35,500 nt of DNA, from the NCBI RefSeq assembly GCF_036985595.1, contig NZ_BTPU01000069.1, forward strand, positions 1-35,500. The letters are read 5' to 3'. Shown one piece after another: positions 1 to 7,339 of the stretch; position 1 is the first letter of the stretch, and the number at the start of each line of letters is the position of its first letter. The DNA comes from Vallitalea maricola. GTDB taxonomy: Bacteria; Bacillota; Clostridia; Lachnospirales; Vallitaleaceae. Made by a program: the position numbers and the translations under genes. The notes below the pieces were generated by a model. That model was not told the DNA's origin. It saw only the letters and a list, made by a program, of their open reading frames with translations, and ran no database searches.

Positions 1-1430
1 CTTGATTTCCTCTAAGCCGTAGCTTGGATTCTCGAGTATTGACTCAATATTTTTTACTTCACTCTTGATTTCTTCTAATCCGTAGCTTGGGTTCACAAGA
101 ATTGATTCAATGTTCATTACTTCGCTCTTGATTTCTTCTAATCCATAGCTTGGGTTCAGAATGTTGGATTCAATGTTTGATATCTCACTCTTGATTTCCT
201 CTAATCCATAGCTTGGGTTCTCTAACAGTGACTCAATATTTATTACTTCGCTCTTTATTTCTTCTATTCCAAAACTTGAGTTTTCAAGGATGGATTCAAT
301 GTTTGATATCTCACTCTTGATTTCCTCTAATCCATAGGATGGGTTCTCTAACAGTGATTCAATATTTATTACTTCGCTCTTTATCTCTTCTATTCCAAAA
401 CTTGAGTTTTCAAGGATGGATTCAATGTTCCCTACTTCATTCTTGATTTCTTCTAATCCATAGGATGGGTTCAGAATGTTTGATTCAATGTTTGATATCT
501 CATAGGATGGGTTCTCTAACAGTGACTCAATATTTATTACTTCGCTCTTAATTTCTTCTATTCCAAAACTTGAATTTTCAAGGATGGATTCAATGTTCCC
601 TACTTCATTCTTGATTTCTTCTAATCCATAGGATGGATTCTCTAACAGTGATTCAATATTTTTTACTTCACTCTTTATCTCTTCTAACCCGTAACTTGGG
701 TTTTCTAATGTTGACTCAATATTTATGACTTCAATCTTGATTTCTTCTAATCCATAGGATGGGTTCTCTAACAGTGATTCAATATTTTTTACTTCACTTT
801 TTATCTCTTCTAACCCGTAACTTGGGTTTTCTAATGTTGACTCAATATTTATGACTTCGCTCTTGATTTCTTCTAATCCGTAACTTGGGTTCTCTAACAG
901 TGATTCAATATTTATTACTTCACTCTTGATTTCTTCTAATCCGTAGCTTGGATTCACAAGTATTGATTCAATGTTAATTACTTCGCTCTTGATTTCTTCT
1001 AATCCATAGCTTGGGTTCAGAATGTTAGATTCAATGTTTGATATCTCACTCTTAATTTCTTCTAATCCATAGCTTGGGTTATCGAGCATTGATTCTATAT
1101 TTATTATCTCACTCTTGATTTCTTCTAATCCATAGGATGGATTGGTTACTTCGCACTCTATGTGTTTGATTTCCTTTTTGATCTCTTTTAGACCATATTT
1201 AGGGTTATAAAGTATCTTTTCAATAGCTGCTACTTCACATTTTATCTCTTTTAATCCAAATAATGGATTAGTAAGTAATTTTTCAATTCTTTTCAATTGT
1301 TTTTTAATACATTTTATATTACCTTGTGATTTACTTAACCAACATTCAATGTCTTTAATTTCTATTTTTATTTCTTCTAAGCCAAACTCTGGATTCGTTA
1401 CCCAATATCTAACACAATTTAATTCTCTCC
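1..1430 (-). repeat. 63-bp tandem coding repeats with higher-order 126-bp units
   Basis: Unit starts fall at 1, 64, 127, 190, 253, 316, 379 and 442, then at 547, 610, 673, 736, 799, 862, 925, 988, 1051, 1114, 1177 and 1240, i.e. strict 63-bp steps apart from one 105-bp step (63+42). Degenerate units continue to about 1430. Units at 253, 379 and 547 carry the variant SSFGIEEIK and alternate with NPSYGLEEIK units, giving a 126-bp higher-order period. Copies near the N-terminus are the most diverged and those near the left edge almost identical, which suggests ongoing expansion by recombination or slippage. Confidence 0.9.
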
Positions 1431-1521
1431 TAAGTATCTTTAATAAGCGTTGTAAATATTTAATTTCACAATCACGGTCTTTAGAACAATACCATATTGT
1501 ATCTTCGTATTTTTTTTTAAT
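1..1521 (-). CDS. Tandem 21-residue coiled-coil repeat protein, 3' end outside window
   Basis: The minus strand is open from 1521 to the left edge (507 codons, no stop), so the C-terminus is missing. The N-terminal ~50 residues are Cys- and Trp-containing and basic, with no signal peptide. After that come 21-residue units of the form GLEEIKSEVxNIESxLxNPSY, about 20 well-conserved copies plus several degenerate ones nearest the N-terminus. Three heptads per unit predict a long coiled-coil rod; NPSYG marks each joint. One unit (about 484-546) has lost exactly one heptad (21 bp) and stays in frame. The best ribosome-binding site, AAAGGAG, lies 8 nt before an ATT codon (1519-1521). No ATG or TTG is available, and the only other candidate, GTG at 1528-1530, sits inside the Shine-Dalgarno. 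The two neighbouring glycosyltransferases suggest a glycosylated surface or spore-surface protein. I do not recognise a named family. Confidence 0.75.
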   Translation of the reverse strand, partial: MKKKYEDTIWYCSKDRDCEIKYLQRLLKILRRELNCVRYWVTNPEFGLEEIKIEIKDIECWLSKSQGNIKCIKKQLKRIEKLLTNPLFGLKEIKCEVAAIEKILYNPKYGLKEIKKEIKHIECEVTNPSYGLEEIKSEIINIESMLDNPSYGLEEIKSEISNIESNILNPSYGLEEIKSEVINIESILVNPSYGLEEIKSEVINIESLLENPSYGLEEIKSEVINIESTLENPSYGLEEIKSEVKNIESLLENPSYGLEEIKIEVINIESTLENPSYGLEEIKSEVKNIESLLENPSYGLEEIKNEVGNIESILENSSFGIEEIKSEVINIESLLENPSYEISNIESNILNPSYGLEEIKNEVGNIESILENSSFGIEEIKSEVINIESLLENPSYGLEEIKSEISNIESILENSSFGIEEIKSEVINIESLLENPSYGLEEIKSEISNIESNILNPSYGLEEIKSEVMNIESILVNPSYGLEEIKSEVKNIESILENPSYGLEEIK

Positions 1522-1739
1522 ATAAATCACTCCTTTACAATTTTATATTTTTTCATATGTTTAATCCTTTAATAGATACTACTGCATTATTTATCCCTAA
1601 TATATAAAATTTTTTCAATTAGTACTTTTTTTACTATATGGCTTGTATTATATTATTAATATCCCATTAATACATTATATTGAAGAATTCTTTAAACGTT
1701 ACAATTAATCAGCATAAATATACTCGTATTAATATTCAA

Positions 1740-4169
1740 TTACTCTCGCCATTCAATTAATCTTGGTTGTTCATCCAATATAGATTCATATTGTTCTTTC
1801 CATCCATACTTTGCCTCAGCGTCTAATACCTTATAACGATTATATTTCATTAATCGATCTTCATATTTTGCCCATCCATAATGCTTTAACCTTAATTGGC
1901 ACTTAGCTGATGGTAACAATTTAATATTATAAGGTAATCTACCACAATGCTGCGGTTGTTCTAACCATTTATATGAAAAATCTCTTTGATATCGTATTAG
2001 AAATGGTCTATATGTTTTATGAGCACTCCAATATTTGTCATCTCTATAATGATTATGATCCCAGAAATCATATAATCTAAAATAATAGACATCAATCTGT
2101 TTTTGATTAATAAGCTGTTTTATTTCATGAACTATAGCTTCTTCAAATATCTCATCGGCATCCAGACTTAATATCCAATCTGGATTAACTTTTATGGTTT
2201 CTTCCCATTGTTGTTTTCTAAGTTCAATTTCATTTTCAAATTTTGATTTAGAATTTTTTATAATATGAATAGGAATATCTACTAATATTTGTTGACATAA
2301 TTCCACACTGTTATCATGACTCCCATCATCAATGATGACTGCTTCATCAATGTATTTTTTTGCATGTGCAAGTACCTGTTCTAGGTATCTATCAGCTTCA
2401 TTCTTAATGACCATTGATAGAACTAGTTTATTATTCTTTTCTTTATAATATCTTGTAAATGTGTTTTTCTTAATACTAAGCTCAGCATTCTTAAATTGAT
2501 TAAGAAATATCTTTGCACCATCTATATCTGATTCTCTATAAATATGATAGGCAGGATTTCTTGTGTCTACAAAAAGCTTATGACCAAGTACCTTTGCTCG
2601 TATGCAAAAGTGTCTATCTTCACCCCAATAATCCACATTTTCTATCTCTTTAAAATTAACACCACTTAATAATGCTTTTCTACTAATTAACGTACACGCA
2701 CCCAATCCTCCTACTTCATAAATACCAGGTGTATTTAATTTTTGCATAAATGCGTTAAATCTTTTTGTCATTTCTTCATTAGATAGTTTTTCTTCTCTTT
2801 TTTTATCCATTATACAATATGCACCAGATAACCATACATTTGGCATAAGAGGTTGGTTAGGATTCCATTTTGTCCAGAAGATATTGGATATTATATCTTT
2901 TTCTGTATGCATTAATTGTTCAATTGTTTGAGGGTGCATAAGTAAATCTGAATCAATAAGAAATAAAAAATCATAATTATTGTTTATTGCTTCTTCTATT
3001 ATACGATCCTTATACCTTGCAACTTTCCATATTAAATCTTCTTTCCAATAGTGAGACTCATCATTGCATATATAATCAGCATTTTTAATACCATTTATTA
3101 CACTAACCCTACTCTCTCTATCCTTAAACTGATATAGTAACTTGCTTGATACTTCATCACTATTATCATCATAAAATAAATAGTCTATATCTATATTTTT
3201 TCTAATGGTGTTTTTTAATGACTGCAAAAATAGTTTTAGTATTTCAGGCTTTTGGTGTACAGGACTAGCTATAAGAACTCTCTTATTACTGGTTTGATTC
3301 ACCTTTATATTTGATTTATTCGATATATTCTCTATTTTGGATAGAGCTATTTTTTTGAATTGATTATTATGATGAATAGCTTCAAGTTGTAGCAAACCGT
3401 ATATACCATATTGATTAATTAAGCCGTCAAGATTTTTATTTGTTTCTTCATGAATATTCTCCATTTTCATACGTTGTACAAGAGATATATGGAATACTCT
3501 TATAGATAATAAAGCTTTGGGTTTCCAATTATTTTTTATTCCCATATAATAACGATATCCAAGAAGAATGGAATCATCTTCATATCCTTGTTTTCCCTTT
3601 AGAAACTGTACATCATAACCACCTATTTTTTTTAATATTTCGGCCTTATGTATGACAGGGTGAACGAGTCCTTCACAAATTTCATCTTTCGTTAATTGAG
3701 GTAATAATGATAATAGTTCTTCATAGCTAGATGGTATGTCGGTACTTTTTATGCCTTTTTCCTCAGGATGTAATTCACCATAACCTGTTAATATTCCTGG
3801 TGATATCATAGGCTCATTACTATTTTCTAAGTAATTTATAATTGTCTTTGACCAATGAGGTGTAAATATCATATCTAAATGAATTTCCGAAATGTATTTA
3901 ACTTCTGGCATATTTACCCATATATATTCAAAACATTTTTGTCTACCTACAGGTATGCCAACATTCTCTCCATCTCCAAGAATGATAGACCGAATAGGAT
4001 ACTGCTGTAAAAATAATTCTAACTGTTTTTTTTTCAGAAGACCTTGATTATACACAACTAACACTTGATCAAGTGTACTTTTGCAAAGACTATTTAAACA
4101 AGCATGGGCCATCTTTAGATCTTCCTTGTTCATTATCATTAATGGTATTGTATGAGCAATAATAGGCAT
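1740..4169 (-). CDS. Large glycosyltransferase with three GT-A (family 2-like) domains
   Basis: An 809-residue protein with three successive GT-A-like segments. The first (about 1-280) resembles GT2 but has HLD where a DxD is expected, so it may be non-canonical. The second (about 295-560) has the DDNSDE and LIDSDLL elements. The third (about 579-809) has the classic GT2 opening LSMVIKNEADRYLEQ, IIDDGSHDNS and LSLDADEIF, with the DAD metal site near residue 671. It probably transfers sugars from nucleotide-sugar donors in the cytoplasm; donor and acceptor are unknown. The ATG follows AAGGGGGA by about 6 nt. It lies 42 bp downstream of a second GT2 gene and upstream of the repeat-protein gene, on the same strand, so that protein is a plausible acceptor (inference). 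No membrane segment is evident. Confidence 0.85.
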   Translation of the reverse strand: MPIIAHTIPLMIMNKEDLKMAHACLNSLCKSTLDQVLVVYNQGLLKKKQLELFLQQYPIRSIILGDGENVGIPVGRQKCFEYIWVNMPEVKYISEIHLDMIFTPHWSKTIINYLENSNEPMISPGILTGYGELHPEEKGIKSTDIPSSYEELLSLLPQLTKDEICEGLVHPVIHKAEILKKIGGYDVQFLKGKQGYEDDSILLGYRYYMGIKNNWKPKALLSIRVFHISLVQRMKMENIHEETNKNLDGLINQYGIYGLLQLEAIHHNNQFKKIALSKIENISNKSNIKVNQTSNKRVLIASPVHQKPEILKLFLQSLKNTIRKNIDIDYLFYDDNSDEVSSKLLYQFKDRESRVSVINGIKNADYICNDESHYWKEDLIWKVARYKDRIIEEAINNNYDFLFLIDSDLLMHPQTIEQLMHTEKDIISNIFWTKWNPNQPLMPNVWLSGAYCIMDKKREEKLSNEEMTKRFNAFMQKLNTPGIYEVGGLGACTLISRKALLSGVNFKEIENVDYWGEDRHFCIRAKVLGHKLFVDTRNPAYHIYRESDIDGAKIFLNQFKNAELSIKKNTFTRYYKEKNNKLVLSMVIKNEADRYLEQVLAHAKKYIDEAVIIDDGSHDNSVELCQQILVDIPIHIIKNSKSKFENEIELRKQQWEETIKVNPDWILSLDADEIFEEAIVHEIKQLINQKQIDVYYFRLYDFWDHNHYRDDKYWSAHKTYRPFLIRYQRDFSYKWLEQPQHCGRLPYNIKLLPSAKCQLRLKHYGWAKYEDRLMKYNRYKVLDAEAKYGWKEQYESILDEQPRLIEWRE

Positions 4170-4211
4170 ATAATCCCCCTTAATTTTATATTATTTATTT
4201 TCCTAAATATC

Positions 4212-5291
4212 TTATTTTGTTGAAGTATATGATTGAAGTATATCAAAGAATTTTTTATTATGTAGATATATCTTATCCTCTGGTTTGTACTCACCAGCTA
4301 TATCATTATATTTTTTTGCTTCTTCAATATTACCTATTTTGTAATAGCAGGCACATAATTCCATATTTGGTCTATACCCCCAACTATCGTGTGTCACACT
4401 TGCCCATGTTTTAGGTTTTTCCAGTTTTGTTGCCTCTTTATACCAATAGATTGCTTTGTCATACTCCTTGTATATTTTAAAATGTTCTCCAATCATACAA
4501 CAGATTTCAGCTCTAGGTATACCAAACTCAAAACTCCTTAATAAACACCTTAGGGCTTTTTTATCCTCTTTTCTTATATAATAACATTTTGCAAGATCCA
4601 TACATGCATCCAGATAATAAGATATAAATTCACCCTCCGAATCTAAAAACATGGTGTAAAACTTAATCGCTTCATTAAATTTTTTATTTGCATATAATTC
4701 TCTAGCATAATAAAAGGTATTCCTATCGTTTAACCCCTCGTTTTTTAATATGTTCTCAAGTATTTTTAAATTCCTATCACCACTACTATGCATTTTTCTA
4801 TGAGTTATACAGATATCACTATTAAAATATTTACCATGTATTTTTACATATTCATGTACAGGATTTTCCCATTCATAATTCTTACTTCTCTTAAGTAACC
4901 TTTCTCGTGTGAAAGTTGTTTTTGGTGTACCTTTATCATCTACTTTAATATTGTATTTCATCATAACAATGTCAATTTCTGGGTTCATTACTTTTTTTAA
5001 TTGTATTAATTTCTCTCTATCCTTTTCAAGTAATACATCATCTGCATCTAACCACATAATATATTCTTTTGTTGCTTTGGAAAAAGAATAATTTCTTGCA
5101 GCTGCAAAATCATTAATCCACTGAAAATCATATATCTTTGTTGTATACCTACCTGCAATATCTTTAGTTTTATCTTTAGATCCCGTATCAATAATAATTA
5201 TTTCATCTACTATATCTTTAATCGTATCTAGACATCTAGCTAAAGTATCTTCTTCATTTTTTACAATCATACACAAACTTATGGTTATCAT
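4212..5291 (-). CDS. GT2 glycosyltransferase with C-terminal TPR-like repeats
   Basis: A 359-residue protein. The N-terminal ~200 residues are a GT2 domain: ISLCMIVKNEEDTLARCL, IIIDTGSKDKT, DFAAARNYSF and the metal-binding MWLDADDVL. The C-terminal part has TPR-like helical pairs such as FYYARELYANKKFNEAIKFY and AIYWYKEATKLEKP. This GT2-plus-TPR layout is common in Clostridia among enzymes that glycosylate proteins or peptides. I chose the ATG at 5291 because AGGTGA lies 5 nt upstream; an in-frame ATG at 5318 has no ribosome-binding site. It probably heads a unit with the three-domain glycosyltransferase (42-bp gap). A sigma-K-like promoter motif lies just upstream. The acceptor is unknown. 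Confidence 0.85.
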   Translation of the reverse strand: MITISLCMIVKNEEDTLARCLDTIKDIVDEIIIIDTGSKDKTKDIAGRYTTKIYDFQWINDFAAARNYSFSKATKEYIMWLDADDVLLEKDREKLIQLKKVMNPEIDIVMMKYNIKVDDKGTPKTTFTRERLLKRSKNYEWENPVHEYVKIHGKYFNSDICITHRKMHSSGDRNLKILENILKNEGLNDRNTFYYARELYANKKFNEAIKFYTMFLDSEGEFISYYLDACMDLAKCYYIRKEDKKALRCLLRSFEFGIPRAEICCMIGEHFKIYKEYDKAIYWYKEATKLEKPKTWASVTHDSWGYRPNMELCACYYKIGNIEEAKKYNDIAGEYKPEDKIYLHNKKFFDILQSYTSTK

Positions 5292-5320
5292 ATAGTCACC
5301 TACGATAAAATATCTCATAA

Positions 5321-5347
5321 TATTTTATGTTTATATTCATATACCGT
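5321..5347 (-). promoter_or_regulatory. Possible sigma-K-type promoter for the glycosyltransferase pair
   Basis: On the minus strand AC (5346-5347) is followed after exactly 16 nt by CATAAAATA (5321-5329), matching the sigma-K pattern AC-16/17-CATAnnnTA. It lies 30 nt before the chosen start at 5291. Such short matches can occur by chance in AT-rich DNA. If real, it would place the glycosyltransferases under late mother-cell control. Confidence 0.3.
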
Positions 5348-5349
5348 GA

Positions 5350-5505
5350 TTACTTATAGAAGAAAACTAAGTTTTGTATACTGTTCAGACTGTGAATAAA
5401 ATTCATGGCTTCTACATCTGTTACTCTAAGTCCTATAAATCATGAAACATTGCCCTCTAGACCAAGTTTGAATATCTAGCGTGTGAAATTTGTATTCATA
5501 GTCAT
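5350..5505 (-). pseudogene. Decayed small ORF of unknown function
   Basis: A strong ribosome-binding site (AAGGAGA) precedes ATG at 5503-5505, which overlaps the stop of the desulfoferrodoxin-like remnant. The frame runs about 50 codons to TAA at 5350-5352, broken by two in-frame stops (after MTMNTNFTR and after GLEGNVS). The last segment, GLRVTDVEAMNFIHSLNS, looks like real protein. I do not recognise the family. Its position suggests the second gene of a former two-gene unit. Confidence 0.35.
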
Positions 5506-5680
5506 TTATTCTCCTTCCCCCATAATCAATGCTTACTACAATATACATATAGCTTTCATTTTTGTCTTTTAGGCAAAAGAATCTCAGCATTCTGTTCTGG
5601 ATATAACTTTACTAATTGCACTCGGTCAAAAGACAAATAAGCAACAAACGAAATATAATGATTTTTAGTCATCTCATGTT
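5502..5680 (-). pseudogene. Desulfoferrodoxin-family C-terminal remnant
   Basis: Reading the minus strand gives KHEMTKNHYISFVAYLSF, then DRVQLVKLYPEQNAEI, then a stop, then KLYVYCSKH, a stop, and LWGKENK. This resembles the C-terminal superoxide-reductase-like domain of clostridial desulfoferrodoxin-family proteins: the (H)xxxHYI segment, and YC-x2-H-G-LW carrying the Cys and His iron ligands. Two in-frame stops, one replacing the Gly of the HGLW motif, and loss of the N-terminal half mark it as dead. Intact members reduce superoxide in anaerobes. The assignment rests on motif memory; a protein search would settle it. Confidence 0.55.
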
Positions 5681-5706
5681 TAATAATTATATTTATATAT
5701 ATAACT

Positions 5707-5895
5707 CTACTTAGGAGTAGATGTACTATCTGTTATTATGAGATTAGGCTGGAAGGAAACAACTTCTTCTTTTAATTCTTTTTTATGTATAATATCTATC
5801 AACATTTTTGCAGCTTCCTGTCCCATTTCATATGTAGCATTGCCACTTCATATGCTCTCAAAGCGTTAAAATCATGCATGTAAGCAGCATTACAT
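5707..5895 (-). pseudogene. LacI-family regulator C-terminal remnant
   Basis: Two pieces in different frames are visible. The upstream piece reads AAYMHDFNALRAYEVA, like the segment around the effector pocket of LacI-type proteins. The downstream piece reads YEMGQEAAKMLIDIIHKK and ends NLIITDSTSTPK at a TAG (5707-5709), a typical LacI/GalR C-terminus. The sequence between them is missing and the frame shifts near 5840, so this is a deletion derivative of a sugar-responsive repressor. No DNA-binding domain remains. Confidence 0.55.
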
Positions 5896-5910
5896 ATGTT
5901 AGTTTTTAAT

Positions 5911-6585
5911 CTATATTTTCAATTTAAGCTCTTTTTTAAATCCATAATAACCCATCAAAACAATCCATACATAAGCTAATGTCTTAGGTATCATCAGTAT
6001 ACCTATTACAGGTAATGTATTGGATAAAAGGACAACAGGAATGTAAAATCCAAATGATAGTACAATTGCCAACCACATAAAACGAAATTCTTTGTCATTA
6101 TGTTTCTTAGCTTCTTTATAGAATAGATAAATAATAATTAATCCTAGTAGTGCAAATGGTATATTACGGTAAATACCCCACTCATAGGATGCATTGTGTA
6201 GTAACCATTGATTCTGTGGAAACATACATAAAACAATTCTAAGAATAGCCAAACTATAGATGACATATGTAAAACTACTATACTTCTTAATATCATAACG
6301 TAATCTCCATATATGATATAAGATAACATAAAACACTGTCATAGTAATAGAAGTAATCAGTTTGCCAATACCAAGTGCAACTGCATTCGCTTCTAATCCT
6401 GTAGTTAATAGACCATATGCTCTTGGTATAAGATGAAAGGCATCACCACATCCTAAAATTATTGCCATAAAACCAAATAAGCGATACTGCACTTTATTCC
6501 CACTATGTTTCAATATGAAAATACCAATTGTGATAACTGTTCCTAGATAGAAAAAATCTAAAATTGTCTCCATGATTCCTTGCAT
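5911..6585 (-). CDS. Seven-helix integral membrane protein, function unknown
   Basis: A 224-residue protein with about seven hydrophobic segments (roughly 8-26, 33-52, 68-92, 104-122, 138-156, 168-188 and 194-216) and short basic loops, e.g. YDIKKYSS and KEAKKHND. It has no signal peptide, catalytic motif or transporter signature that I recognise. The ATG at 6585 follows AAGGAGG by 7 nt. A 13-bp palindrome 23 nt upstream of the start is nearly identical to one in front of the adjacent tetR-type gene, so the regulator very probably controls it. It could be a small-molecule sensor or exporter; the sequence does not say which. Confidence 0.75.
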   Translation of the reverse strand: MQGIMETILDFFYLGTVITIGIFILKHSGNKVQYRLFGFMAIILGCGDAFHLIPRAYGLLTTGLEANAVALGIGKLITSITMTVFYVILYHIWRLRYDIKKYSSFTYVIYSLAILRIVLCMFPQNQWLLHNASYEWGIYRNIPFALLGLIIIYLFYKEAKKHNDKEFRFMWLAIVLSFGFYIPVVLLSNTLPVIGILMIPKTLAYVWIVLMGYYGFKKELKLKI

Positions 6586-6607
6586 AATAATACCTCCTTA
6601 TGTCATT

Positions 6608-6620
6608 TGAACATTGTTCA
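6608..6620. promoter_or_regulatory. TetR operator, membrane-protein gene
   Basis: TGAACATTGTTCA, an inverted repeat with 5-bp arms (TGAAC/GTTCA), lies between the tetR-type gene and the membrane-protein start. It matches the site at 7259-7271 in 12 of 13 positions. On the minus strand a TATAAA-like -10 lies a few bases upstream, so a bound repressor would cover the transcription start. Confidence 0.75.
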
Positions 6621-6621
6621 T

Positions 6622-6660
6622 TTTTATTTATAAAATAAATGCCTATTAATTTATGGCATT
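6622..6660 (-). terminator. Weak terminator-like hairpin after the tetR-type gene
   Basis: On the minus strand AATGCC (6655-6660) pairs with GGCATT (6638-6643) across an 11-nt loop and is followed by a T-rich stretch. The stem is only 6 bp, so termination may be partial. It would separate the regulator from the membrane-protein gene, which has its own operator. Confidence 0.4.
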
Positions 6661-6674
6661 ATTTTTTATTATAT

Positions 6675-7241
6675 TTATATATATAAGATTCTTCTCAGTG
6701 TCTCTATAAAAAACTGTATATCTTGTTCTTTTCTACGAAGCATATCTAGCATACAATCGAATATAAATACTGATAATCGTTCCTTAGTAAAAGTACCTGT
6801 CCAAACACTAGACTTAATCGTCTTTTCTTCCGATAGAATCTTAACAAAGATCGTCTGTATCTTTGAAAAAAAATCGTGCTCTCTCTTTCTTCCAAAAGAC
6901 TTATCACTTGATTTTAACAAAGATAATTGCTCTAACCAGTTTTCTTGGAATTGATTAAGATATAAAAACAGATTGTTATATATTTCTTCTATCTTTTCTA
7001 TAAAACTTTTATCCATTGTTATAGATTTATTAATATCAATAAATGCATTTTCCCAAAAGTCCTCAACCACTGAAAAAAGCAACTCATTTTTGGTTGCGAA
7101 TGAATTATATACTGTTCCAATAGAAATATCACATTTTCTAGCTACTGACCTAATATTAATTGCAGAAATCCCTTCTTTCAAAGCAATCTCTTTTGCAGCA
7201 CTTAATATTTCTTCTTTTGGATTGTCAGAAAACTTTTTCAT
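6675..7241 (-). CDS. TetR/AcrR-family transcriptional regulator
   Basis: A 188-residue one-component repressor. The N-terminal ~55 residues are a TetR helix-turn-helix: KEEILSAAKEIALKEG followed by INIRSVARKCDISIGTVYNSF and KNELLFSVVEDF. The rest is an all-helical ligand/dimer domain with no recognisable ligand signature. I chose the ATG at 7241 because GGGAGG lies 8 nt upstream; the in-frame ATG at 7265 lies inside the operator palindrome. Matching 13-bp palindromes stand before this gene and before the next one downstream, indicating autoregulation plus control of the membrane protein. Confidence 0.9.
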   Translation of the reverse strand: MKKFSDNPKEEILSAAKEIALKEGISAINIRSVARKCDISIGTVYNSFATKNELLFSVVEDFWENAFIDINKSITMDKSFIEKIEEIYNNLFLYLNQFQENWLEQLSLLKSSDKSFGRKREHDFFSKIQTIFVKILSEEKTIKSSVWTGTFTKERLSVFIFDCMLDMLRRKEQDIQFFIETLRRILYI

Positions 7242-7258
7242 AAATATAACCTCCCATC

Positions 7259-7271
7259 TGAACATCGTTCA
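7259..7271. promoter_or_regulatory. TetR operator, autoregulatory site
   Basis: TGAACATCGTTCA, a near-perfect inverted repeat, begins 5 bp downstream of the -10 box of the tetR-type gene, covering the expected transcription start. It differs by one base from the palindrome at 6608-6620. Confidence 0.75.
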
Positions 7272-7276
7272 AATAA

Positions 7277-7305
7277 ATTATACCATAATAATATTATAAC
7301 TACAA
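7277..7305 (-). promoter_or_regulatory. Sigma-A promoter of the tetR-type gene
   Basis: Minus strand: TTGTAG (7300-7305), 17-bp spacer, perfect TATAAT (7277-7282). The operator at 7259-7271 follows immediately. Confidence 0.6.
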
Positions 7306-7339
7306 GTTGAAATCAATCTGTATAGTATAATCTTAGTTC

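Noticed and set aside
1..1430. Regular direct repeats as a CRISPR array
   Set aside because: The 63-bp units are contiguous with no unique spacers, vary by codon-like substitutions and encode one continuous frame.
1633..1664. Sigma-E promoter for the repeat gene (ATATT with CATATAGT)
   Set aside because: The spacing is 17 bp instead of the usual 13-15, and the -10 has two mismatches.
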